A stretch of 64,000 nucleotides of DNA from JANXZS01 sp963797255 (lineage in GTDB: Bacteria; Acidobacteriota; Terriglobia; Terriglobales; Acidobacteriaceae). The position numbers were made by a program, and so were the translations under genes. Numbering within the stretch: the stretch's first letter is position 1; every line of letters begins with the position of its first letter. Below are positions 27,092 to 35,121 of this stretch, piece after piece. The stretch covers positions 89,029 to 153,028 of the forward strand of contig CAWCOV010000018.1 of the NCBI GenBank assembly GCA_963797255.1. The letters run 5' to 3'. The notes beneath the pieces were generated by a model that saw only the letters and a list, made by a program, of their open reading frames with translations, was not told the DNA's origin and did no database searches.

Positions 27092-28014
27092 TGGCGGCAC
27101 TCCGCTCACTGATTACGCGAATCCTCTACACCATTCCAGTAATCTGGCTGGTGGTCACGATGGTGTTTTTGCTGATCCACCTCGTGCCCGGAGATCCAAT
27201 CCAGCAGATGCTGGGCGAAGGCGCAACTTCGTCGGATCTGGCCACACTTCGTCATCAATATGGACTGGATGCGCCCCTCGGCCAGCAATATCTACATTAC
27301 TGGCGCGGAGTGCTGCACGGAGACCTTGGCCGATCGCTCAGGCTGAATGATTCTGTAACGCACCTCATTGCGGCTCGATATCCCTATACCCTGCAACTTA
27401 CGATTTCGGCGTTGGTATTGGCGTTGTTGCTGGCGATTCCTGCCGGAGTGATCGCGGCACTTCATCGCGGAGAGTGGCGGGATCATTCGCTCGGAGTCGT
27501 GAGCCTTCTGGGTCTCTCATTTCCAGGGTTTGCCATGGGGCCGATTTTGATCTTGATTGTGAGCATCAAGCTTGGATGGCTACCCGTCTCCGGTTCTGGA
27601 TCCATTGCGCATCTGATCCTGCCGGCGTTCACGATGGGAGCAAGTCTGGCGGCTATCCTAACGCGGATGGTTCGTACCGCAATGCTTGAAGAGTTAGGGC
27701 AGGACTACATCCGCACGGCGCGTGCCAAGGGATTGCCTGAGAGAACGGTGGTTTACAAGCATGCATTGCGAAATGCGATGATCCCGGTCCTCACGCTGGT
27801 GGGCCTTCAATTTGGCGCGTTGCTTGCGGGGGCGATTGTGACGGAAACGATTTTCAGTTGGCCCGGGCTGGGACGATTAACGGTATCCGCGATTTCAAAT
27901 CGAGATTATGCCCTGGTGCAGGGCTGCATACTCGCTATCGGGCTCACGTATGTATTGGTGAATCTGCTCACCGATGCTCTTTACGTTGTGGCGAACCCGC
28001 GCATCCGGTCATAG
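27091..28014 (+). CDS. Peptide/nickel-type ABC permease, DppB-like
   Basis: Permease of 307 aa with six helices. LIHLVPGDPIQQMLG at the periplasmic entry, and the cytoplasmic EAA loop EELGQDYIRTARAKGLPERTVVYKHALRNAMIPVLTLVG (in pieces) are diagnostic for the DppB/OppB family. EEELxx and the final ETIFSWPGLGRLTVSAI are also typical. It should pair with a DppC-type subunit, two ATPases and a binding protein. The only DppC-type gene nearby is at 28516-29352 on the opposite strand, separated by a phosphoesterase gene; no ATPase or binding protein is in the window. Confidence 0.88.
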   Translation: MAALRSLITRILYTIPVIWLVVTMVFLLIHLVPGDPIQQMLGEGATSSDLATLRHQYGLDAPLGQQYLHYWRGVLHGDLGRSLRLNDSVTHLIAARYPYTLQLTISALVLALLLAIPAGVIAALHRGEWRDHSLGVVSLLGLSFPGFAMGPILILIVSIKLGWLPVSGSGSIAHLILPAFTMGASLAAILTRMVRTAMLEELGQDYIRTARAKGLPERTVVYKHALRNAMIPVLTLVGLQFGALLAGAIVTETIFSWPGLGRLTVSAISNRDYALVQGCILAIGLTYVLVNLLTDALYVVANPRIRS

Positions 28015-28023
28015 GCGGCGAAA

Positions 28024-28494
28024 TCAGAGCAGCGTTACCAGCTTTGGTTTGATGGCAGCCTTGGTGATCTCAAGAAAGCCCAGCGACACTGGCAAAGAAA
28101 ACCGCCGAGGGCCGCAACTCCCGGGATTGAAGTAAAGAACATTTCGCTTTGTCTCCACCGTGGGAGAGTGGGAGTGACCAAATAAGACTGCGCTAAATCC
28201 CGCTGCTGAAGGGTTTAGATCAAGGGTCTGAACCTGGTGAATCATGTAAAGGGTGTGGCCCGCGAATTCCACGATCTGGGTCAGCGGGAGATGGCTGCAG
28301 GGACCTCGTCGATCGATATTGCCTCGTACGGCGGTGACGGGCGCGATCTTTTCGAGCGTCGAAAGTATCCGGATATCGCCGACGTCGCCAGCGTGAAGAA
28401 TGTGGTCGCAACCCTTAAGAGCGGCGGTCACTTCGGGGCGTAGAAGACCGTGCGTATCGGAGATAACTCCGACCTTGATCGCCGGTTCAGTCAT
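28024..28494 (-). CDS. YfcE/MJ0936-type metallophosphoesterase
   Basis: Small calcineurin-like phosphoesterase of 156 aa. All metal-binding motifs are visible: D13 and H15 in VISDTHG, LHAGDVGD, VRGNIDR and FGHSHSP. Such enzymes hydrolyse phosphodiesters. ATG 28494 is preferred to the upstream in-frame ATG at 28509 because AGAGGAAG lies four bases before it. It sits between two permease genes that are on opposite strands, 10 bases from the dppB-like stop and 21 bases from the dppC-like stop. Confidence 0.88.
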   Translation of the reverse strand: MTEPAIKVGVISDTHGLLRPEVTAALKGCDHILHAGDVGDIRILSTLEKIAPVTAVRGNIDRRGPCSHLPLTQIVEFAGHTLYMIHQVQTLDLNPSAAGFSAVLFGHSHSPTVETKRNVLYFNPGSCGPRRFSLPVSLGFLEITKAAIKPKLVTLL

Positions 28495-28515
28495 TGGGCT
28501 TCCTCTCAACGTTCT

Positions 28516-29352
28516 CTACAGGCCAATGCTTAAGCGGGTCCGCGGATCGAGATAGTCTCTCAGCGCGTCGCCAATGAAGTTGAAACTGAGCACGCAGAGC
28601 ATCACGGCGATGGCGGGGAAAACGATCATGTGAGGCGAGTCAAACAAATGGGAGCGGGCATCATTCAGCATGGATCCCCAACTTGCCGCGGGTGGCGGCA
28701 CTCCCAGGCCGAGAAAGCTCAATGTGGCTTCCGCGAGCACAGCGCCGGCCATTCCTATGGCCGACTGCACAATGATTGGTTGAAGAATATTTGGCAGAAT
28801 GTGGCGCGTGAAAATATGGAGATCGCCAGCGCCCAATGCGCGTGCCGCCTCGACAAATTCGCGCTCCTTGATGGAGAGGACCTGCGCGCGAACGAGGCGC
28901 GCATACCCAACCCACCCGCCAATAGAAAGCGCGAGAACGAGATTCATTAGTCCGGGCCCAAGGAATGCGACGAATGCAATTGCGAGCAGAATTCCAGGTA
29001 GGGCTAAAAAGGCATTCATGATGAAGACATTGATTACCGTGTCCAACGCTCCGCCATAGAAACCTGCGAGACCGCCGAAGATCAATCCCAGCAAAAGGGA
29101 ACATGTGACGACGGAGACGCCAACCATTAAGGAGATACGAGACCCGTAAACCACGCGGGAGAAGATGTCGCGACCGAGTTCATCCGTTCCGAACCAATGT
29201 GCCGAGGAAGGCGATCCGAGTCGCGCGTTTAGATCGAGAGCAGCCGGATCCGCCGGTGCCAAAAATGGGGCGAAGACCGCGCAAATCAGAAATACCGCAA
29301 TCAGCAGCAATCCAGCGATTGCGAGAGGCTGATGACGCAAGGTACGGCTCAT
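28516..29352 (-). CDS. Peptide/nickel-type ABC permease, DppC-like
   Basis: Permease of about 278 aa (ATG 29352; a TTG at 29367 is an alternative). N-terminal helix LAIAGLLLIAVFLICAVFAPFLAP, the DppC hallmark HWFGTDELGRDIFSRVVYGSRISL, and the EAA loop VEAARALGAGDLHIFTRHILPN then EATLSFLGLGVPPPAASWG are diagnostic. It should form a heterodimer with a DppB-type protein. Substrate unknown. Its orientation relative to the dppB-like gene (opposite strand, ends facing each other across 501 bases) is unusual. Confidence 0.88.
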   Translation of the reverse strand: MSRTLRHQPLAIAGLLLIAVFLICAVFAPFLAPADPAALDLNARLGSPSSAHWFGTDELGRDIFSRVVYGSRISLMVGVSVVTCSLLLGLIFGGLAGFYGGALDTVINVFIMNAFLALPGILLAIAFVAFLGPGLMNLVLALSIGGWVGYARLVRAQVLSIKEREFVEAARALGAGDLHIFTRHILPNILQPIIVQSAIGMAGAVLAEATLSFLGLGVPPPAASWGSMLNDARSHLFDSPHMIVFPAIAVMLCVLSFNFIGDALRDYLDPRTRLSIGL

Positions 29353-29503
29353 GTCCCTCGTGGCCAATCCTGGTTCACCCCCGGCTCAAGCATAGCGCGA
29401 GGCGCATCGAAACGAGACAAAGAAACGAAACGCGTGTTCTACAAAGTACGTTGTATTGCCTTAACCGAAATGTTGACACTATCTTGCGAAAAGTGGGGGA
29501 CGA

Positions 29504-30256
29504 ATGAGGATCGGGAACTGGCTGACGTGTTTAGTGGGAATTATCGCGATCGGCGCTGGCGCTCACGACTTACGTGCGCAGAACAGTGAGGAGCGCCAGC
29601 TGTTTGAACTCGTGAACCAGGCTCGAAGTCAGCAGCGATTGGGCCCAGTTAAGTGGGACGTAGCTCTTGCAGCTGCCGCCCAGCAGCATGCTCAGTGGGT
29701 TGCACGTTCTCCGCAGCTATCCCATCAATATCCCGGGGAACCTGACCTGGCCAATCGTGCGTCGAATGCCGGGGCGCATTTCCATGAGATCGCAGAAAAT
29801 GTGGCTCAAGGACAAAGTGTCGATCAGCTGCATGAAGAGTGGATGAATTCACCCCACCATAGGGCAAACATTCTTGACCCGAACATAACCTCGATGGGCG
29901 TGGCAATCGTCCGGCGCGGCGACACGCTGTTTGCAGTAGAGGATTTTTCGCAGAGTGTCCCGAACCTGGGACCGGAGGAGGTCGAGAGAAAGATCGAGGC
30001 AATTCTTCAGACTCGCGGAGTAACGCCTTCGACATCCGAAACAGCGCGGAAAACCTGCACGATGGACCACGGAAGCGCAGGCGGCCCAAAACCGATGTTC
30101 ATTATGCGGTGGCAGGGAACCGATCTTGGACGCCTGCCGGATGCACTCGAAGAGCGACTGCAAACGGGTAGGTATCACACAGCTTCAGTAGGCGCATGTT
30201 CCGCCGGACAGCAGCCATTCTCGGGTTACAAAGTGGCTGTTCTGCTTTTCTACTGA
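29504..30256 (+). CDS. CAP (SCP/PR-1) domain secreted protein
   Basis: Protein of 250 aa. A signal peptide ends around LRAQNS. The CAP domain (about residues 30-150) has ELVNQARSQQRLGPVKWD, AAQQHAQWVARS, LSHQYPG, AENVAQG, and EEWMNSPHHRANILDPN then SMGVAIVRRGD, the full set of CAP boxes with the His/Glu tetrad. The second half ends in a domain with a Cys pair (C of KTCTM and of VGACSA) and a FIMRWQGTDLGRLP strand, which I do not recognise. Function of bacterial CAP proteins is largely open. Converges with zero gap on the next gene. Confidence 0.82.
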   Translation: MRIGNWLTCLVGIIAIGAGAHDLRAQNSEERQLFELVNQARSQQRLGPVKWDVALAAAAQQHAQWVARSPQLSHQYPGEPDLANRASNAGAHFHEIAENVAQGQSVDQLHEEWMNSPHHRANILDPNITSMGVAIVRRGDTLFAVEDFSQSVPNLGPEEVERKIEAILQTRGVTPSTSETARKTCTMDHGSAGGPKPMFIMRWQGTDLGRLPDALEERLQTGRYHTASVGACSAGQQPFSGYKVAVLLFY

Positions 30257-30784
30257 TTATTTTGTCGGCTCCATTTGCAATGCATTGTTGAATCGGTTGA
30301 AGTAATTGAAGAGTCCGATGGCCGACATGAGTTCGACAACTTCACCCTCATCGTAATACTTCCGCAAGCTCGCGAATTCCTCGTCGGATAGTCGCGTTGA
30401 GCAGAGTGTCATTTTCTCCGCGAGTCGAAGAGCAGCTTTTTCCGCAGGAGTGAAGTCGATGCGCGTCTCAAAATTTGCGAGATCGTCAATCTGCTCCAGG
30501 CTCCAACCAAGCCGCTTCGCGATAATGGAGTGCGAGGCCAGGCAATATTCGCAATCGTTGAGCTGGGATGTCCGCACGATGACCAGTTCTTTCAACTTCG
30601 TAGGGAGAGTTCCGGTGGTCAAAATTGCTTCGAAATGAGCAATCATGGTCTCGAAGATCTCCGGACGGTGCGCCATTGTGCGGAACATATTCGGAACATT
30701 TCCGCGTGTCCGCATATAGCGGTCATAGATGGCGCCGGTAAACTCTGAAACGTCGTTCCTGCCGAGCCGAGAGATGCGGGGCAT
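30257..30784 (-). CDS. Carboxymuconolactone decarboxylase-family (AhpD-like) protein
   Basis: Protein of 175 aa, all helical. NDCEYCLASHSIIAKRLGWS carries the CxxC and the His expected for AhpD-like alkylhydroperoxidase activity; TLPTKLKELVIVRTSQLN before it is typical. Members reduce peroxides with thiol partners. Ends in MEPTK. Convergent with the CAP gene with no spacing. Promoter region faces the FAD enzyme gene on the other strand (start 30930), about 145 bases between them. Confidence 0.85.
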   Translation of the reverse strand: MPRISRLGRNDVSEFTGAIYDRYMRTRGNVPNMFRTMAHRPEIFETMIAHFEAILTTGTLPTKLKELVIVRTSQLNDCEYCLASHSIIAKRLGWSLEQIDDLANFETRIDFTPAEKAALRLAEKMTLCSTRLSDEEFASLRKYYDEGEVVELMSAIGLFNYFNRFNNALQMEPTK

Positions 30785-30929
30785 TGTATTTTCCTTCCGA
30801 TTCGATCCGGTCTATTTTAGCCTGCTACCAAATCCAGACGACGAACATCCTCGAATGGGATTATTGTCATCAGTGAGACAAGACATTGAGCCACCGTGCG
30901 ATAGCACGTTTTTGGAGCGCGTCACACCT

Positions 30930-32240
30930 ATGAAACAGGTTGCGATTATTGGAGCAGGTCTTGCGGGACTTGAATGCGCGCGACGCTTGCAGGAGGCGGG
31001 ATCGAATGTGGTTTTATTGGAGGCCTCAGACGCTCCTGGTGGACGCATTCGTACTGACTGCGTCGATGGCTTCCTGCTTGATCGCGGATTTCAGGTTTTG
31101 CTCACCGCCTATCCTGACGCGAGAAGCTCGCTTGATTACAACGGTCTGCACCTCAAATCGTTTCTGCCGGGAGCCTTAGTGTGGCATGGAGGCCGCTTCC
31201 ACCGCTTTGCCGATCCATTCCGCGATCCGATTGCTGCCATGACTCTGCTTTTCGACCCGGTAATCCCCGTGATGGATAAGGTGCACGTTGCCCGTTTGAG
31301 AAATCGCGTCTGTCGATTGAAAAATGAGAGCTGTTTTGAGGAGCCCGAAAGCACGACCGGCGCATTCCTGAAGAATTTCCGATTCTCAGAAAAAATCATC
31401 CAACGTTTTTTTGTTCCATTTTTAGGGGGCGTTTTTCTCGAGAACGACCTTGTAACTTCGAGCCGGTATTTCGAATTTCTTTTCAAGATGTTCTCCACCG
31501 GCTCAGTTTGTATTCCGTCACGGGGAATGGAGGAGATCCCGAAGCAATTGGCCGCGTCTCTCGCGCCGGAGACGTTGGCGCTCGGGGCGCGCGTAAAAAC
31601 GATGAAGCGATCGAAAGGCCGATTTACGCTGGAGGTGGAAGGTTCCGCTCCGATTGAAGCAAGCACCGTGGTTGTTGCGACGGAAGGCTTGGAGGCGAAA
31701 CGGCTGCTCGCACTCGCGGGAGCTTCGATGGAGAAGCAAAACGCGCGGAAATGGAATTCAACAACAACCTTCTACTACGCTGCGCACCAGAAGCCCGTGG
31801 GCGAACCAATTCTTGTTTTGAATGGAGAAGGCCGATCTGCCGGTCCCATCAACCACCTGGTAGTCATGAGCGCAGTATCGCGGGGGTACGCGCCGGAGGG
31901 GCAGCACTTGATCTCAGTAAATGTCGTCGGTAACGCGCCTGAAAACGATGCGGAAATGGCCAAACTGGAAATCGACGTCCGCGAACAGCTGGCGAGGTGG
32001 TTTGGCGCACAGGGACGCGAGTGGCGTTTGCTCGGCGGATTTCCGATACGTAATGCCATCCCTCAACAAAAATCCGCCGAGTGGGAAAAGAGTCCGCTTT
32101 GGGTGCAATTGTCCGGATCCAAGGATCCACTCGCTCGCATATATCTCTGCGGGGATCACCGGGAGACTTCCTCGATTCAAGGAGCATTGTCGTCAGGCCG
32201 CCGGGTGGCTCAAGCCATCCTGCAGCAACCCTCAAAGTGA
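30930..32240 (+). CDS. NAD(P)/FAD-dependent amine oxidase-like oxidoreductase
   Basis: Flavoprotein of 436 aa. It starts at ATG 30930 with MKQVAIIGAGLAGLECARRL, the Rossmann dinucleotide site; the next strand ends LLEASDAPGGRIRTD, the Gly-Gly-Arg signature of the amine oxidase/protoporphyrinogen oxidase family. The frame extends upstream to 30729 without conserved residues and overlaps the neighbour gene, so is not used. The C-terminal FAD contact is LCGDHRETSSIQGALSSGRR. Substrate unknown; phytoene-type and amine substrates are both possible. Ends 127 bases before tRNA-Asn. Confidence 0.88.
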   Translation: MKQVAIIGAGLAGLECARRLQEAGSNVVLLEASDAPGGRIRTDCVDGFLLDRGFQVLLTAYPDARSSLDYNGLHLKSFLPGALVWHGGRFHRFADPFRDPIAAMTLLFDPVIPVMDKVHVARLRNRVCRLKNESCFEEPESTTGAFLKNFRFSEKIIQRFFVPFLGGVFLENDLVTSSRYFEFLFKMFSTGSVCIPSRGMEEIPKQLAASLAPETLALGARVKTMKRSKGRFTLEVEGSAPIEASTVVVATEGLEAKRLLALAGASMEKQNARKWNSTTTFYYAAHQKPVGEPILVLNGEGRSAGPINHLVVMSAVSRGYAPEGQHLISVNVVGNAPENDAEMAKLEIDVREQLARWFGAQGREWRLLGGFPIRNAIPQQKSAEWEKSPLWVQLSGSKDPLARIYLCGDHRETSSIQGALSSGRRVAQAILQQPSK

Positions 32241-32365
32241 ATCGAGCGCGTGTTGAGGCAGCAGTTCCCGGAGGCGAAAAGGGCAAAAACGAACGCCAGG
32301 CGTCTTTGACGCTGCCCTCCATTTTTGGTATAAACTGAAAGAACTTCGTATCCACGCCACTTATA

Positions 32366-32442
<77 letters not shown>

Positions 32443-32517
32443 TTCAATTCAATCAGTTAGCGCGAGTCGCTTCCGGGTCCTATCTCCGATACCGGGGAAA
32501 ATACCGGGGACCCCGCT

Positions 32518-33659
32518 TCAATTCGCTCCGTCGCTGATGCTTTCAACAGCACTCCTGAGATCATTCAAAGAGAAGTGTCCGTAGCGCGCCGCCATACGTA
32601 CCATCGTGGCCGGACTCCAGCCCACAATCTTGGCAACCTTCGGCGATGGGAATTCCTGCGTTCAGCATCCGGGATACTGCCGTGTGCCGCAGATCGTGAA
32701 AGCGGCAATGAGAGGGGCGACCTGTTCCTCAGATTCTGTATCTTCCGGACCGCCTTTCAGAATCTTGGCCGCTCTCATTCTTCGCCGCTTCCCATGCTTC
32801 CTTGATACTGCCGATGGGCTTGGATGAATCCACGTTGTAAGCCTTGGCTGAGAACTGCGTCACCAGCTGCCCCATAACGCTCTGCCGGGAAAACATAATG
32901 CTCTGGCTTGCGATCGGGGAAGTGCGTTGCCCAGAAACTCAGAGCGCCTATCGCCCGTTGGCTTAGTGGAATAATGCGCCCGGTACCTGAGACTGTTTTG
33001 TCTTTGCCCCATTGCAAACACCGATTTTCAAAATTCACGCATCCCCATTGAAGAGTCCGGATCACTCCATACCTTGCCCCGGTTTCAATCGCCAAGGTGA
33101 CGAACGGAACGAGCGAGCGGGAGCGGGATTTTCCGCAAGCCAATAGGAGTGCCGACTCCTCTTCGGGTGTTATCGCCCTGCCTATTTCATCTCGCGTTGG
33201 CAGCATCTTCACGTCCGGCTGCAAGCGTGCCCATTGGCCAGAGCGTTTCAGTATTGCCCTGAGTGTTCCTATTTCCAAATTGACAGTCTTGGGTGCAGCA
33301 TCTTCATCCAACCTCTTCTGCTGGTATCGCGAAATATCTCGCGCTTCCAAGTCGCACACCAGCTTGCGCCCAAGTTCCGGGAGAAGATGCACGAGATTTG
33401 CCTTTTCGATCATCAACGATCGAGGCGCAAGCGTCGCTTTCTTCGTGTCCAACCAATCATCGGAGGCTACGGACAGTATGCGGGGCTGCTGCGGCTTCCT
33501 GATACCTGCCGTGCCCTCTTCAAGTTCCCGCCGCCGCTTATCCTGAATCTTTCCGGCAAGAGTCTTGGAGGATGTACCTGTGCTTTCCCGGATCCTTTGG
33601 CCGTGAAACACGAAGTCCATCGTCCAGACCTTGCTGCCTTTGTAGCGAAACACTGACAT
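32518..33659 (-). pseudogene. Tyrosine recombinase/phage integrase, multiply disrupted
   Basis: The N-terminal frame (ATG 33659 to 32775) encodes SAM-like binding and the first catalytic part, with TGARYGVIRTLQW holding the first Arg. After about 32860 the homologous reading moves to another frame (SAKAYNVDSSKPIGSIKEAW), which meets an in-frame TGA at 32729-32731, resumes as CRFHDLRHTAVSRMLNAG with the His and second Arg, then shifts again near 32650 to KVAKIVGWSPATMVRMAARYGHF, holding the probable catalytic Tyr, and ends with TGA 32518-32520. So there are two frameshifts and one stop. The gene lies 77 bases from tRNA-Asn, fitting a tRNA-targeted element that no longer moves by its own integrase. 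Confidence 0.85.
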
Positions 33660-33685
33660 GAAATGACTCCTTCCTAATTTCTTCG

Positions 33686-34023
33686 CTATTGTTTCGCGCT
33701 GCCATTCGTTTCAGGACGCGGCAACTGGCCGCGATTCACCCAACGCGTCACGAATTTTTGCGAGATGTCCGGGGTGCGCCTGTGAAGCCACTGTTTCCAG
33801 TCGAGACCGGCTCGGCTCTTAAGTGAGTTCCATCTGCGAATCGCGATATCTGCTCGGCGCATTTTGTCTTCGTGCTCCGCCTTAAGTCGCGCACGGGTTC
33901 TGGCTGTGGCGGTCGTTATATTCCCGCACCGCCGACTGCAATATACCTTTTGCGAATCTTTTTTTTGATGTAGTAGTTTTGGCAACGAGGGCAAGGACCG
34001 GCCAGCGAATCGCAATTAGGCAA
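33686..34023 (-). pseudogene. Small zinc-finger-like protein, frameshifted at an A8 run
   Basis: The open frame gives ~109 aa with VYCSRRCGN and many Arg/Lys residues (ATARTRARLKAEHEDKMRRAD) but lacks the first Cys pair. One frame over, the sequence reads NCDSLAGPCPRCQNYYIKKK, a CxxC that would complete a four-Cys zinc finger, and switches to the other frame exactly at a run of eight A (minus strand; T run 33959-33966). So the gene was probably one ORF starting near TTG 34021-34023. It follows directly upstream of the integrase on the same strand, typical of integrase-linked small genes. Could also be a sequencing error in the homopolymer. Confidence 0.6.
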
Positions 34024-34398
34024 GCTTCTGCTGTCATTCCGAAATTCAATCAACTTGTGAGCGGCTATTCGTTCACTGAAGGGAACAAATATTCGCAGTT
34101 CATGAAGGGCGACAAGGTTGCCGGCTACGGGCTAACGGCGCTGGTGGTGGGAGGCGCGGCAGCGGCGGCAGTCAAGACAGGTTTGTTTGCAAAGCTTATC
34201 AAGTTTCTTTTGGTATCCGCCGCAGCTCTTTGGAAATTTATGCTGGCAATTGTTCTCGGAATAGGCGCTTTCATCAAGAAGCTTTTCAACCGGGCTAAAC
34301 AGGCAGTCGGCGGAGAAGAGACCATTGGTGTGGCGACCCAGGATGAACAACGCCAGCTGACGGCAACAGCGCGAACCGGTCCAAATGACCAGCGCTGA
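33979..34398 (+). pseudogene. C-terminal remnant of a DUF2167-type membrane protein
   Basis: Only about 125 recognisable aa remain. From about 34020 the frame reads ASAVIPKFNQLVSGYSFTEG, KYSQFMKGDKVAGYGLTALV, then Gly/Ala-rich helices and FIKKLFNRAKQAVG, which is the C-terminal half of DUF2167 proteins (usually ~300 aa) as I know them. The open frame begins with TTG 33979 and no convincing start, so the N-terminal two-thirds are missing, cut at or near 34020 where the minus-strand zinc-finger gene begins. Its stop overlaps the next gene by 14 bases, as expected for an operon pair. Confidence 0.6.
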
Positions 34399-34990
34399 GA
34401 TAGACATCTTGGCGGTTTTGTACGCGCTCTACCTGTGGGACTGCACCTTTTGGCTTTCAGAAAAGCAGGTTGCACTTGTGGAAGTGCGACGCAAATGGGT
34501 GGTGAAGCGGCTGACTCCCGTAAGTTTCACTCTGATGCGTCGCATGCCCATCCTGAGAAACCCCTTCTCTACCAGGGCCGGTTTGATTGTGAGTAGCGAC
34601 ACTTCGATGGGAACAACCGATCGTCGAATCAAGCGGCTGGGTCACCGCATTTCGAAACTGCAAGACAAACTGCGCCCGCTTTCTGCAGCTGCGGCTTTCT
34701 TGGCGGTTTGCATTCTTGTGCTCGTGCCGGCGACGATCCTCTCGGGAAGGTTCCTGGTTTTTTGGAAGCCCCTCACTTTAGTTTTGCTAGCGACTCAATT
34801 TGCGGTAGCAGCCGAGTTCTATTTGGCGGCACGAAACTGGAGGCGACTTGAGAGGCGTTCCTTTTGGGAATCATTTGTCGCGGTTTGTCTTAACCCTCTC
34901 TCGGCAATAAGGAGTGCCGACACTATCATGAGGTGGAACTTTTCTCGTACCAACATTTCAACAATCATCGAGGCCGTCAGCGACCAATAG
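34385..34990 (+). CDS. Membrane protein of unknown function
   Basis: Protein of 201 aa. An N-terminal hydrophobic stretch (IDILAVLYALYLWDCTFWL) and two more helices at about 100-118 (AAAFLAVCILVLVPATIL) and 125-145 precede a basic, Arg-rich C-terminal region. Family unknown to me. Its ATG lies inside the end of the truncated DUF2167-type gene with a 14-base overlap, so the pair was once co-translated. GC is lower than in the flanking core genes. Whether it is still expressed without a complete upstream gene is doubtful. Confidence 0.55.
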   Translation: MTSAEIDILAVLYALYLWDCTFWLSEKQVALVEVRRKWVVKRLTPVSFTLMRRMPILRNPFSTRAGLIVSSDTSMGTTDRRIKRLGHRISKLQDKLRPLSAAAAFLAVCILVLVPATILSGRFLVFWKPLTLVLLATQFAVAAEFYLAARNWRRLERRSFWESFVAVCLNPLSAIRSADTIMRWNFSRTNISTIIEAVSDQ

Positions 34991-35121
34991 ATGACAGTCG
35001 GTGCAGCCCATATCGAGTGCAACCGAGTTCTGCGTCTACTTCACTCACGAGATGATGATTCGGAACATTTGTTTAAACCGAGAACCAATTGTTCTCACAA
35101 CTTGTTTTACTTGGAGATTCC

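Noticed and set aside
33979..34398. DUF2167-type gene as simple insertion target of the island
   Set aside because: The missing N-terminal part does not occur on the other side of the integrase, so a plain insertion does not explain it.
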